From contig SWDR01000031.1 of the NCBI GenBank assembly GCA_005116815.1, positions 74,959-127,132 of the forward strand: 52,174 nucleotides of DNA. The letters run 5' to 3'. Positions 10,067 through 18,134 of the stretch are shown piece after piece (positions within the stretch are counted from its first letter, which is position 1; every line of letters starts with the position of its first letter). The position numbers and the translations under genes are program-made. Below the pieces are notes generated by a model. It was not told where the DNA came from. It saw only the letters and a program-made list of their open reading frames with translations, and did not search any database. The stretch is from Nitrospira sp. (lineage in GTDB: Bacteria; Nitrospirota; Nitrospiria; Nitrospirales; Nitrospiraceae).

Positions 10067-11479
10067 ATGGTCGCGTTCCGCACTCACATCCGCCGGTCGG
10101 CCCTCGCTCTCATGCTCGTGCTCCTGACTGCCTTTGCCGTCTTTATCCACGTCGGGCTCTCGAACCTCCTCTCTCGCCACATCGACGGGGAACTGCTCGC
10201 CATCGCCCAGCACGAAGCCTCCAGGGTCGAAATCACAACCGGCACCCTCACCACATTGGAAGATGACGAACAGCAGGAATTACGTGAGGCTGCCCGCTCC
10301 ACCGTGGTGCTGGATCCAATCGGAACGATTATATGGAAGGGGGCAGCGGTGGTGGTGCGCCCCTCATTGGAAGCCGCTGTACTGGCCGATGTCCAACAGG
10401 GACGCACGGCCTACGACACCATCACCACGCCGAATCAGGAATCTATCCGGCGCATCTCGCTCCCCATTACGAGGGACGGAACCGTGGAGTACATTCTTCA
10501 GACAGAGTCATCGCTCCGTATTGTCCAGGATGCCCTCCGCCTGTTGAGGCTCCTGCTTGGAGGCCTGGCGGCGGCTATGATCGGAGCGGCCTGGATGGGA
10601 AGCCGCTGGCTCGCCCGTCAGGCGCTGACGCCGGTCGAGGTGCTCACCACCACGGCAGAGCAGATCTCTGTCCCCTCCCTGAAGACCCGCGTGGCGCTGG
10701 ATGCGCCGTATGAAGAATTTGCCCGATTGGCCCGCGTCTTCAACGCGATGCTGGACCGGCTGCATACAGTCTTTGAAGGACAACGCCAATTCGTGGCCGA
10801 TGCCTCGCATGAGATGCAGACGCCCTTGACCGTGATCAAGGGCACCATTGAAGTCGCGTTGCTCAAGAGCCGGAACGCCGACGAATATCGGGAGGCATTG
10901 GTGACCAGTTTGGGGCAAGTTGAGCGGCTCAGTACCCTGACATGCTCACTCCTGACACTGGCCCAATTCTCCGGGGATCGCCCGCCCGTAAAACTCGTTC
11001 CTCTGGCGTTGGAGCCCTTGGTTCAGGAACTGGTGAAGGAACTGACCGTGCTTGCCGAAGATCGCACGGTTCGACTGACGCTGGAGACCCATCCGGTGGC
11101 GCTCGTCTTGGGTGATCACGGGCGACTGACACAGCTGCTGATCAATCTGCTCGATAATGCATTGGCCTATACGCCACCAGAGGGAGCGGTCACGTTGCGC
11201 CTCAAACCGGAGCAGGGACAGGTGGTCATGGAAGTGGAGGATACAGGCCCTGGCATCGCGCCGGAACATCTGCCCCATCTGTTTGCACGATTCTACCGGG
11301 GAGAGACTGCACGAGACAGGGAATCAGGCGGAGCGGGCCTGGGACTCGCGATTGTGAAAGAAATCGCGGAAGCCCATGGCGGAACCGTGCGTGCATCCAG
11401 CACCCTCGGCAGGGGATCGGTCTTCACCGTCACGCTGCCGTCGTATAGCCCGTCGCCCGTCAGCCCTTGCGCCACTTGA
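10067..11479 (+). CDS. Membrane sensor histidine kinase (CusS/CzcS-like)
   Basis: A 470-aa kinase that starts three bases after the regulator stop. It has an N-terminal helix, a periplasmic sensor segment of ~130 residues, a second helix (~165-185), HAMP, HisKA with H-box ASHEMQTPLT, and HATPase_c with N-box NLLDNALAYTPPEG and G-boxes DTGPGI and GGAGLGLAI. Together with the preceding regulator it forms a two-component system, presumably for the adjacent metal pump. No metal ligand cluster is obvious in the sensor domain. Confidence 0.92.
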   Translation: MVAFRTHIRRSALALMLVLLTAFAVFIHVGLSNLLSRHIDGELLAIAQHEASRVEITTGTLTTLEDDEQQELREAARSTVVLDPIGTIIWKGAAVVVRPSLEAAVLADVQQGRTAYDTITTPNQESIRRISLPITRDGTVEYILQTESSLRIVQDALRLLRLLLGGLAAAMIGAAWMGSRWLARQALTPVEVLTTTAEQISVPSLKTRVALDAPYEEFARLARVFNAMLDRLHTVFEGQRQFVADASHEMQTPLTVIKGTIEVALLKSRNADEYREALVTSLGQVERLSTLTCSLLTLAQFSGDRPPVKLVPLALEPLVQELVKELTVLAEDRTVRLTLETHPVALVLGDHGRLTQLLINLLDNALAYTPPEGAVTLRLKPEQGQVVMEVEDTGPGIAPEHLPHLFARFYRGETARDRESGGAGLGLAIVKEIAEAHGGTVRASSTLGRGSVFTVTLPSYSPSPVSPCAT

Positions 11480-11509
11480 CTTCCACTTGGTCTGGGACTA
11501 AATTCCCAA
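11476..11509 (+). promoter_or_regulatory. Promoter with TGGGA-N6-TCCCA palindrome before the DUF6502 gene
   Basis: TTGACT (11476-11481) and TAAATT (11499-11504) are 17 bases apart and form a plausible sigma-70 promoter. The -10 lies inside the palindrome CTGGGACTAAATTCCCAA (11492-11509). The same palindrome occurs three times in front of the divergent cytochrome genes near 27.5-27.7 kb. A transcript would start at about 11511, nearly at the GTG start (11514), so the mRNA may be leaderless. Confidence 0.55.
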
Positions 11510-11513
11510 GTCT

Positions 11514-12353
11514 GTGAAACCAGGCCACACGAAAGCTCTTTCGGCTGCCACGCTGACCCTTCTCCGTCCGCTCGTCCGGCTCTTTCTCCGGAACGGCTTC
11601 GCGGCAAAAACATTTTTTGACCTCGTCAAGCAGACGTATGTTGAGGTCGCCCGGGACGAATGTGGCGTCAAAGGGAAACAGGCCTCCATCTCCCGCATCG
11701 CCATTCTGACCGGACTGACTCGCAAAGAGGTTCAGCAGCTACTGACCAGCCCTGAAGCCCGCGATACTGCGCCAGAAGAACAATACAACCGGGCCGCGAG
11801 AGTCATTGGCGGATGGCTGAAAGATCCGGCCTTCGGTGACGGAAAGGGGCATCCCGCCCCGCTCGAACTGGATGGCAAACGTGGATCGTTTAGCGCGTTG
11901 GTCAAACGCTACAGTGGGGACATGCCTGTCCGCGCGATCTTCGACGAACTGGTACATGTCGGAGCCATCCAAGAACTTAAGGATGGGCGAATTTGCCTTC
12001 GTGCTCGAGGCTATATCCCGCAAAAAGGCGACGCTGAGAAACTCGCCATTCTTGGCACTGATACTGCAGATCTCATTGCAACGATCGATCACAACCTCTA
12101 CGAGACTCCGAGCAAGCCTCGATTCCAGAGAAAAGTGATGTACGACAACGTCCCGCAAGAGGTAGCGAAAGAATTTCAAATCCTTGCGGCGGCACAAGGA
12201 CAGGAATTCCTGGAAACACTAGACCGCTGGCTGGCCCATCGAGACCGCGATGTGAATCCTTCTTCAAAAGGCACAGGGCGGGTCCGTGTGGGACTGGGGA
12301 TCTATCAATTCGAAGAACGATCGGACTCCGATCAAGAACATTCAGAATCATGA
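11514..12353 (+). CDS. DUF6502 family protein, possible DNA-binding regulator
   Basis: A 279-aa protein whose N-terminus (LTLLRPLVRLFLRNGFAAKT, then FFDLVKQTYVEVA) matches my recollection of DUF6502. Residues ~57-77 (SISRIAILTGLTRKEVQQLL) look like a helix-turn-helix. The GTG start has no ribosome-binding site but fits the family start and a leaderless message. Its stop overlaps the next gene's ATG (ATGA), so the two are translationally coupled. Its promoter carries the palindrome shared with the cytochrome divergon, so an autoregulatory role is an attractive but untested idea. Confidence 0.75.
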   Translation: MKPGHTKALSAATLTLLRPLVRLFLRNGFAAKTFFDLVKQTYVEVARDECGVKGKQASISRIAILTGLTRKEVQQLLTSPEARDTAPEEQYNRAARVIGGWLKDPAFGDGKGHPAPLELDGKRGSFSALVKRYSGDMPVRAIFDELVHVGAIQELKDGRICLRARGYIPQKGDAEKLAILGTDTADLIATIDHNLYETPSKPRFQRKVMYDNVPQEVAKEFQILAAAQGQEFLETLDRWLAHRDRDVNPSSKGTGRVRVGLGIYQFEERSDSDQEHSES

Positions 12354-13831
12354 GATCGTTGTCTCACATTGTGGTTCTCTCTCTTCTCGCGCTGCTGGCA
12401 GTGTCCACCTCCTGTGGCCCTAGTCCTCAAGCGGGTGGAGGTATCGGCGGGACAGGATCCGTGGCCACGGTTTCCTCTGGCCCGGTGACTAAGTTCGGTA
12501 GCGTCTTTGTATCCGGGACGGAATACGACAATACCAATACTCTCTATTGTATCGACCACGACCCCTGTAGCCGGGAAAACCGACTCAAGATTGGGATGGT
12601 GGTGGTCGTCAACGGCACCCGCACTGTGGAATACACATCGAACCAGACGCTGACGCATCTCGCCGACAAGATTACCTACGAAGAAACCGTCGAAGGGGAG
12701 GTACAGTCGGTTGGTACCGACGGCCTTAGCCTAGTGGTGTTAGGCCAAGTCGTGTCGGTGAATCAGAAGACGGAAATTGACCTGTCGCTCCAAGGGGCCT
12801 CTCCCCATGCACTCAATCCGACCGCAGTCTCTGGCACCCTTGTCGAGATCAGCGGCTTCGTGACAGGGGATGGCACCATCCTCGCAACCCTGATCCAACC
12901 CCATACCGGTATCCCCCATTTCGAAATTGAGGGTGTCATCAAGAATCACGACCACACGGCAAAGACCTTTGCCATCGGATCTCTCGTCGTCGACTATTCG
13001 CGTCCGACGACTGACAGCAGCCTGATGCCCTCTCCAACCAGCCAGAACTGGGACGGCTTGGTGGTATTCGTTCTGGGCGATCGATGGAGCCAGGGCGGAC
13101 CGGGTCCCTATGGAGCCCGGATGAGCGCGACGAGCGTGAAACCGAAGGCCCTCGGAGTCTCAGACATCCAGGACACAGCAGTCGAAGACTTTGTCACGCG
13201 GGTGGACGGGCCGGGCGACTTCTTTTTGAACAACGTGCGTGTACGGACGAACGCCGGCACGACCTTCGAAGGTGGAACCCTCAACGACATCCTGGTTGGT
13301 GCCCATCTGGAGGTGTACGGTTCGCTGGTCGGCGGTATTGTGAACGCGACGAAAGTGGAGTTCGAAGGAGAGACTGAACTGCAGGCGAATGTGGCTGCGG
13401 TCAATGCGAGCGACAACACGTTGACGTTGGCAGGACTTTCAGCGCTTACAATCCAATTCGACGCTCAGACAACCCTCCATGGCCAGGGGAATCCACATGG
13501 TCTCAACGATCTTCGCAGTGGCGACCATCTCCAGATTCACGGTCAACTTCGTGGCGGGAATACCATTTTGGCAAAAGAAGTGGAACGGAGTGCGCCAGCA
13601 TCAACCGTTCAGATAAAGGGATTGGTCATGTCCGCCGCAGATCCACTTCTCGTCCTCTTCGGATCTTCCATCGACACATCCTCGATTCCAGAGAATCGAT
13701 TTTTGTGGCGCTCTGGAGTGATCGGAAGAAGTGGCTTCTTTGCCAATCTCTCAATCGGGAAAACTATCGTCCTCCGAGGAACCTATCAGACAAATACTGT
13801 GACGTGGTCATCGGTTTTCCTTGGCGATTAG
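12350..13831 (+). CDS. DUF5666 repeat lipoprotein
   Basis: A 493-aa exported lipoprotein: signal peptide with lipobox STSC (Cys ~22), a glycine-rich linker (GGGIGGTGS), then four to five tandem small beta-barrel DUF5666-type modules recognisable by repeats such as VEGEVQSVGTDGLSLVVLGQ and LVEISGFVTGDGTILATLIQ. The function of this family is unknown. Coupling to the DUF6502 gene by a 4-base overlap suggests a joint role. It faces the convergent Sel1 gene across about 60 bases. Confidence 0.8.
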   Translation: MRSLSHIVVLSLLALLAVSTSCGPSPQAGGGIGGTGSVATVSSGPVTKFGSVFVSGTEYDNTNTLYCIDHDPCSRENRLKIGMVVVVNGTRTVEYTSNQTLTHLADKITYEETVEGEVQSVGTDGLSLVVLGQVVSVNQKTEIDLSLQGASPHALNPTAVSGTLVEISGFVTGDGTILATLIQPHTGIPHFEIEGVIKNHDHTAKTFAIGSLVVDYSRPTTDSSLMPSPTSQNWDGLVVFVLGDRWSQGGPGPYGARMSATSVKPKALGVSDIQDTAVEDFVTRVDGPGDFFLNNVRVRTNAGTTFEGGTLNDILVGAHLEVYGSLVGGIVNATKVEFEGETELQANVAAVNASDNTLTLAGLSALTIQFDAQTTLHGQGNPHGLNDLRSGDHLQIHGQLRGGNTILAKEVERSAPASTVQIKGLVMSAADPLLVLFGSSIDTSSIPENRFLWRSGVIGRSGFFANLSIGKTIVLRGTYQTNTVTWSSVFLGD

Positions 13832-13893
13832 CCGTGAGCTGGATCTCCCCTCCTCCCCCCAATTCCCTTTCGCGCTCGAAACTGTCCTTATTG

Positions 13894-14517
13894 CTACGGG
13901 ATCTTGTTGACCATGACGCTGGCTCTGGAGGGTTTCCATTGTTTGATGAGTTTCCTTAGATTCGCCACCTCGGCGGGCGGCAATTGCTTGGAGAGGATCT
14001 CGCTCTGTCGGCCAGCCTCTTCATCACCTTGGGCGGCAGACAGCACAAGCCACATGTATGCTTGGGATTTGTCCGGTGCCACCCCCTGGCCGCCTCCTGC
14101 CAGTAGTTTCCCCAGGCTATGTTGCGCAGGGGCAAAACCTTTATCTGCCGCAAGACGCCACCACCGCACGGCCTCTTTATCGTCCTTCGGCACACCCGTG
14201 CCCTCCCAGTAATTGTCACCGAGCGCATTTTGAGCGAAGGTATCCCCTTGCGTGGCCGCAAGACGATACCAGCGGAGCGCTTCACTCTTATCTTTAGGCA
14301 CCTCTCGTCCGCGATCGTAAAGTAGCCCTAGATTGAACTGGGCTTCCGCATCTCCCTTTTCAGCCTGCTTATGCAATTGCTGAACGGGAGCCGCCAGCAC
14401 AGTGCCTTGCTTGGCTATGTAAGGTGACGTGTCTTGTGTCGCAGGTAGTGACCGTGATCCCCCACAGGCGTTCATCGATAACAGAATCGTACTGGCGATC
14501 ACGATCCGACTCCACAT
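13894..14517 (-). CDS. Sel1-repeat lipoprotein
   Basis: A 207-aa protein with a lipoprotein-type signal (lipobox-like MNAC) and three to four Sel1-like TPR repeats (AQFNLGLLYDRGREVPKDK, AQNALGDNYWEGTGVPKDD, AQHSLGKLLAGGG). ATG at 14517 is preceded by AAGGAGG and is clearly better than the longer in-frame extension to 14625. It is the last gene of the minus-strand cytochrome/ccm cluster. Sel1 proteins serve as protein-interaction scaffolds; the partner is unknown. Confidence 0.85.
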   Translation of the reverse strand: MWSRIVIASTILLSMNACGGSRSLPATQDTSPYIAKQGTVLAAPVQQLHKQAEKGDAEAQFNLGLLYDRGREVPKDKSEALRWYRLAATQGDTFAQNALGDNYWEGTGVPKDDKEAVRWWRLAADKGFAPAQHSLGKLLAGGGQGVAPDKSQAYMWLVLSAAQGDEEAGRQSEILSKQLPPAEVANLRKLIKQWKPSRASVMVNKIP

Positions 14518-14537
14518 GGGGACCTCCTTGAGCAATG

Positions 14538-15851
14538 CTACTTCGCCACGGCCGTGCCGTAGTAGGTATCGACCATCACGCCGATTTCTTTGAGCATGGG
14601 AATGGGCAGGGTCCCGCCGGCACACACAATCACGGCGTCGTTTTTCACTGAATAACTCTTACCCTCCTGCTCAAGCGTCACCGTATCTTTCCCAATCTGT
14701 TTCACACTCGCATTCAGAAATATCTTCAGCTTCCCTTGTGTCGCGAATTCTTTCAGCCGCATCCGGTTCTTTTCCTTGGGCCTCGTGAGGATATCGTCAC
14801 CCCGACTGGATACCGACACCGTCGTGCCCCGCTCTTCCGCAATCGCCAAGGCCGCCTCCGCCGCACTGTCTCCACCGCCGACGACCAAGACATGCAGCCC
14901 CCGGTACTGCTCTGGATCGATCAAGCGATAGACAACTTTAGGCTGTTCTTCTCCCGGCACACCCAGCTTACGAGGCGTGCCACGCCGCCCAATAGCGAGC
15001 AACACGTTCACCGTCCTATACTCCGCCTTAGGCGTCTTCACGACAAATATGCTCCCGATTTTCTTCAGCGAGTCCATCCGCTCGGAAAAGTTGATCGTGA
15101 TGTTTGTCTGTTGAATGATCTTGTTCCAGAAAGCGAGCAACTCTTCCTTGCTGATCTCGAACTTGTTGAACTTGCCGACAATGGGCAGCGTCATCGGCGC
15201 CGTCATCGCCACCTTCCGGCGGGGATACTGGTAGATGGCGCCGCCGAGTGAGTCTTCCTGCTCGACCGTCACGAACCGCAATCCTGCCTCTTTCGCCGCC
15301 AGCGACGCCGAGATGCCGGCCGGCCCGGCCCCGACGATGACCACATCCAATTCACTTCCCTTGCTTTTATTTTTCAGGATCGTTGCGATCGCCCGCTGTC
15401 CTTGATCCACGCCTTTTCTGATCAGGCCCATCCCGCCAAGTTCGCCGGCGATGAAGATTCCGGAAACGTTCGTTTCAAAGGTCGGCTTAACTTGTGGAAT
15501 ATCGATGCCGCGCTTCTCAGACCCGAACACCAACTGAATTGCTTCCACGGGGCAGGCCGCCGCGCAGGCACCATGCCCGATGCAATGATCGGACTGGATG
15601 AGCACGGCTTTCCCCCGTACGATTCCAAGCGCATGCTCCGGACAAGCCTTCACACAGGCGCTTGAGCCAATGCACTTATTGGTATCGATGACGGGGTGAA
15701 GTGACAGGGGCTCTGGAATTCCAGACTTCACTGTCTCAGCCAGGCGAGCGCGGTAATGGGTATCTCGCTTATGATGGCGCCGGTAATACAGAATCAGTGC
15801 CAGGATCAGTGGCAGGAGGTAGAGCAGAGCAGTGAGATACGAGTGCGACAT
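14538..15851 (-). CDS. Membrane-anchored ferredoxin-flavoprotein oxidoreductase
   Basis: A 437-aa protein with one N-terminal helix, a ferredoxin-like domain (~52-110), then a thioredoxin-reductase-like FAD/NAD(P)H oxidoreductase (VVIVGAGPAGISAS at ~170; second dinucleotide fold VLVVGGGDSAAEAAL). The two cluster motifs read CIGSSACVKACP and CIGHGACAAACP: the usual second cysteine of CxxCxxCxxxCP is Ser in one and His in the other. There is no redox-active CxxC of thioredoxin reductase. Its place at the end of the ccm gene run suggests electron supply for haem or cysteine reduction, or for the multihaem proteins; this is inference. Confidence 0.8.
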   Translation of the reverse strand: MSHSYLTALLYLLPLILALILYYRRHHKRDTHYRARLAETVKSGIPEPLSLHPVIDTNKCIGSSACVKACPEHALGIVRGKAVLIQSDHCIGHGACAAACPVEAIQLVFGSEKRGIDIPQVKPTFETNVSGIFIAGELGGMGLIRKGVDQGQRAIATILKNKSKGSELDVVIVGAGPAGISASLAAKEAGLRFVTVEQEDSLGGAIYQYPRRKVAMTAPMTLPIVGKFNKFEISKEELLAFWNKIIQQTNITINFSERMDSLKKIGSIFVVKTPKAEYRTVNVLLAIGRRGTPRKLGVPGEEQPKVVYRLIDPEQYRGLHVLVVGGGDSAAEAALAIAEERGTTVSVSSRGDDILTRPKEKNRMRLKEFATQGKLKIFLNASVKQIGKDTVTLEQEGKSYSVKNDAVIVCAGGTLPIPMLKEIGVMVDTYYGTAVAK

Positions 15852-15865
15852 ATACGCTTCCAGTG

Positions 15866-17152
15866 CTATGGAATTTCACGATCGATGACAATCGCGATCT
15901 TATTCGCTCCCGGTTTCACCGGCTGACTCATACCCTGCAAATCGCCGCTCTTCGCCATGGCCTCGCCGGACTTCGAGAGCCGCGCGACGATCACGACGGT
16001 CCCGGCATCGGACAACTTCCTGGACGGCATGGGGCTCGTTGAATCGTCGAGCCGGAAGGTGAAGGGCAAATCTTTTCTCATGACGCGTACGATCGAAACC
16101 GGCATGGGCGGGCCCTCCACCGCCTTCGCAAATACAAACAGGGTATCGGTGGGCGATCCCTTACCGGCCAAATGCGGTGCGAGGGTGACCGTTCCGGCGA
16201 TCGCACGCTCCTGCCCCGTTTGTTTGGCAGAAATGGCTGGTCCCGCAGGCGCGACCTTCACGGTCGCCGCCATCCCCTTCTCCCCCGCGAGGCCCTTCGC
16301 TTCATCGATGGCAGAGGCCAACTCTTGGAGCACCTCTTGCTCCGCATCGGGCGGCAAGTTCGCGCGCGCCTGAATCCAATACCTCGCTGCATCCGCATAC
16401 TGTTTTCGATCGAATGCCACGGTGCCGACCATCATCAGCACTTTCACATTCTGTGGATCGAGCTTCAGCGCTTGCTGAATCAGCAACTCCGGCTTCCCTT
16501 CCAATGTGCGGCCCTGGACGACACCCAACGCGTCGGCATAGTCGGCCAGTAACTGGGCATCTTCAGGAATCAGGCTGACGGCTTTCTCGTAAATCGTCAC
16601 GGCCTCGCTGTACCGCCCCATGCTCACGTAGGAGCGGGCGAGCAGCGCCCATCCCACTCCGTCGTTGGGATTTTGCTCGAGTTTTTTCTTGAGACGTTCC
16701 AACAGGGTCTCGATCCCTTCGGCACTCATGCGATCGGAATCCGAGTTGCCCTGCGCCGAAAACGCCGACGCGGATGGATGCGAGATCGCCAGCGGATTGC
16801 CGATCGTCCAGTACAGCGCCACACTCGCCAGAGGAACGACGATAGCAACGACTGCCGCGACCAGCCGGCTGTTGACCTGGCCTCGTGCTGCTGTCGGCGC
16901 CGTATCGGCGCTCCCGGTTTCGTCGAGCAGCCGACGCTCGAGCTCAGACCTCGCCTGCTGATAGAGCTCCTCCGTCAACACCCCGTTCTTCTGGTCTTGT
17001 TCGAGTTCGGTAAACTGCTGCCGGTAGACCGCCAGTCTGTTCTCGCGTTCGCCCATCGCAACCGCAGTCGTTCTCCTGAGCAACGGCCAGAGGAGGAGCG
17101 CGATCACACCGAGGGTCATAGCTGACACGATGAGCCAGAACATGAGTGTCAT
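15866..17152 (-). CDS. ccmI: Cytochrome c biogenesis protein CcmI (CycH)
   Basis: A 428-aa apocytochrome chaperone. It has two N-terminal helices (residues ~4-24 and ~98-118) separated by the CcmI cytoplasmic segment (ENRLAVYRQQFTELEQDQ), TPR repeats (~165-270) that bind the C-terminus of apocytochrome c, and a C-terminal beta domain. It overlaps ccmH by four bases and closes the ccm cassette. The long bipartite form is typical. Confidence 0.92.
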   Translation of the reverse strand: MTLMFWLIVSAMTLGVIALLLWPLLRRTTAVAMGERENRLAVYRQQFTELEQDQKNGVLTEELYQQARSELERRLLDETGSADTAPTAARGQVNSRLVAAVVAIVVPLASVALYWTIGNPLAISHPSASAFSAQGNSDSDRMSAEGIETLLERLKKKLEQNPNDGVGWALLARSYVSMGRYSEAVTIYEKAVSLIPEDAQLLADYADALGVVQGRTLEGKPELLIQQALKLDPQNVKVLMMVGTVAFDRKQYADAARYWIQARANLPPDAEQEVLQELASAIDEAKGLAGEKGMAATVKVAPAGPAISAKQTGQERAIAGTVTLAPHLAGKGSPTDTLFVFAKAVEGPPMPVSIVRVMRKDLPFTFRLDDSTSPMPSRKLSDAGTVVIVARLSKSGEAMAKSGDLQGMSQPVKPGANKIAIVIDREIP

Positions 17153-17610
17153 GAGCGTTTGATTCCTTCCGAAAGCATTTGCGCAACCGCTTGGTGATCC
17201 TCAGCTGAGAGCGTGGGATCGGGCACCGTCTTCGCTCGGCGCCGCAACGCGAGGGCTAACGTGACCCCTCCCACCACGAGCAAGAGAAACGGGCCCAGCC
17301 AGAGAAAGGTCGTCGTGGCCTTGAGCGGAGGCCGGTATAACACGAAGTCGCCGTAGCGTTGAACCAGGAAGTCGCGAATCTCTTGGTCGCTCATATTTTT
17401 CGCGATCATCTCGCGAACTTCTCGGCGTAAATCTTCGGCCAATGGCGCGGTCGAATCTGCCAGCGTCTGGTTCTGACAGACGAGACAGCGCAACTCCAGA
17501 GCAAGAGTCTTCAAACGCGCCTCTGCCTGCGGGTTCTCAGCCAACGGTTTCGCTTCCTCTGCCGACACGAGGCAGGGGATCAAGAGCAGCACAAGTAACC
17601 AGCGTCTCAT
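17149..17610 (-). CDS. ccmH: Cytochrome c biogenesis protein CcmH
   Basis: A 153-aa thiol oxidoreductase of System I. It has a signal peptide, a helical domain with the active-site motif LRCLVCQNQTLADS (RCxxC), and one C-terminal membrane helix. It reduces apocytochrome CxxCH cysteines before haem attachment. The gene overlaps both ccmG and ccmI by four bases (ATGA). Confidence 0.95.
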   Translation of the reverse strand: MRRWLLVLLLIPCLVSAEEAKPLAENPQAEARLKTLALELRCLVCQNQTLADSTAPLAEDLRREVREMIAKNMSDQEIRDFLVQRYGDFVLYRPPLKATTTFLWLGPFLLLVVGGVTLALALRRRAKTVPDPTLSAEDHQAVAQMLSEGIKRS

Positions 17611-18134
17611 TGTTGTTGTAACTCCCGCACCAGGGGCATAATTTTCTTGTCCAAAATACTCTCATCCAGCGGACCAATCTGTTTATAGCGAATCACCCCC
17701 GCTTTATCGATCACGTACGTTTCAGGGACGCCATAGACGCCATAGTTGATTCCCACACGCCCCGATTCATCGACTGCGATGACCGAATAGGGATTCCCCC
17801 ATCGCCTCAGCCAGGCGACCCCCTCGTCCCGCCGGTCCTTGTAGTCCATGCCGTAGATCGGAACTTCGCCATTTTTCGCGAGCTGCATCAACACGGGATG
17901 CTCTTCCTTGCAGCCACCGCACCACGAAGCCCAGAAATTCAGCAGCCAGACTTTGCCGCGCAGATCCTGCAGCGACAGCATCTGCTGAGGGTCGTGTAAT
18001 TGTGGCAAGGCAAACTCCGGCGCCGGTTTACCCACTAACGGCGATGGCACTTCGCGAGGGTTCAAGGTAAGCCCAATACCCAGAAACCCGACGACCACCA
18101 CAAAGATCGCAAGAGGGAGAAGGAAACGTTTCAT
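17607..18134 (-). CDS. ccmG: Periplasmic thioredoxin CcmG/DsbE
   Basis: A 175-aa membrane-tethered thioredoxin-fold protein (TlpA/DsbE family) with an N-terminal anchor and the active site NFWASWCGGCKEEHP, plus the GVYGVPETYVID cis-proline loop. It keeps apocytochrome cysteines reduced for haem ligation. It overlaps the ccmF stop by four bases, consistent with one transcript. Confidence 0.95.
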   Translation of the reverse strand: MKRFLLPLAIFVVVVGFLGIGLTLNPREVPSPLVGKPAPEFALPQLHDPQQMLSLQDLRGKVWLLNFWASWCGGCKEEHPVLMQLAKNGEVPIYGMDYKDRRDEGVAWLRRWGNPYSVIAVDESGRVGINYGVYGVPETYVIDKAGVIRYKQIGPLDESILDKKIMPLVRELQQQ

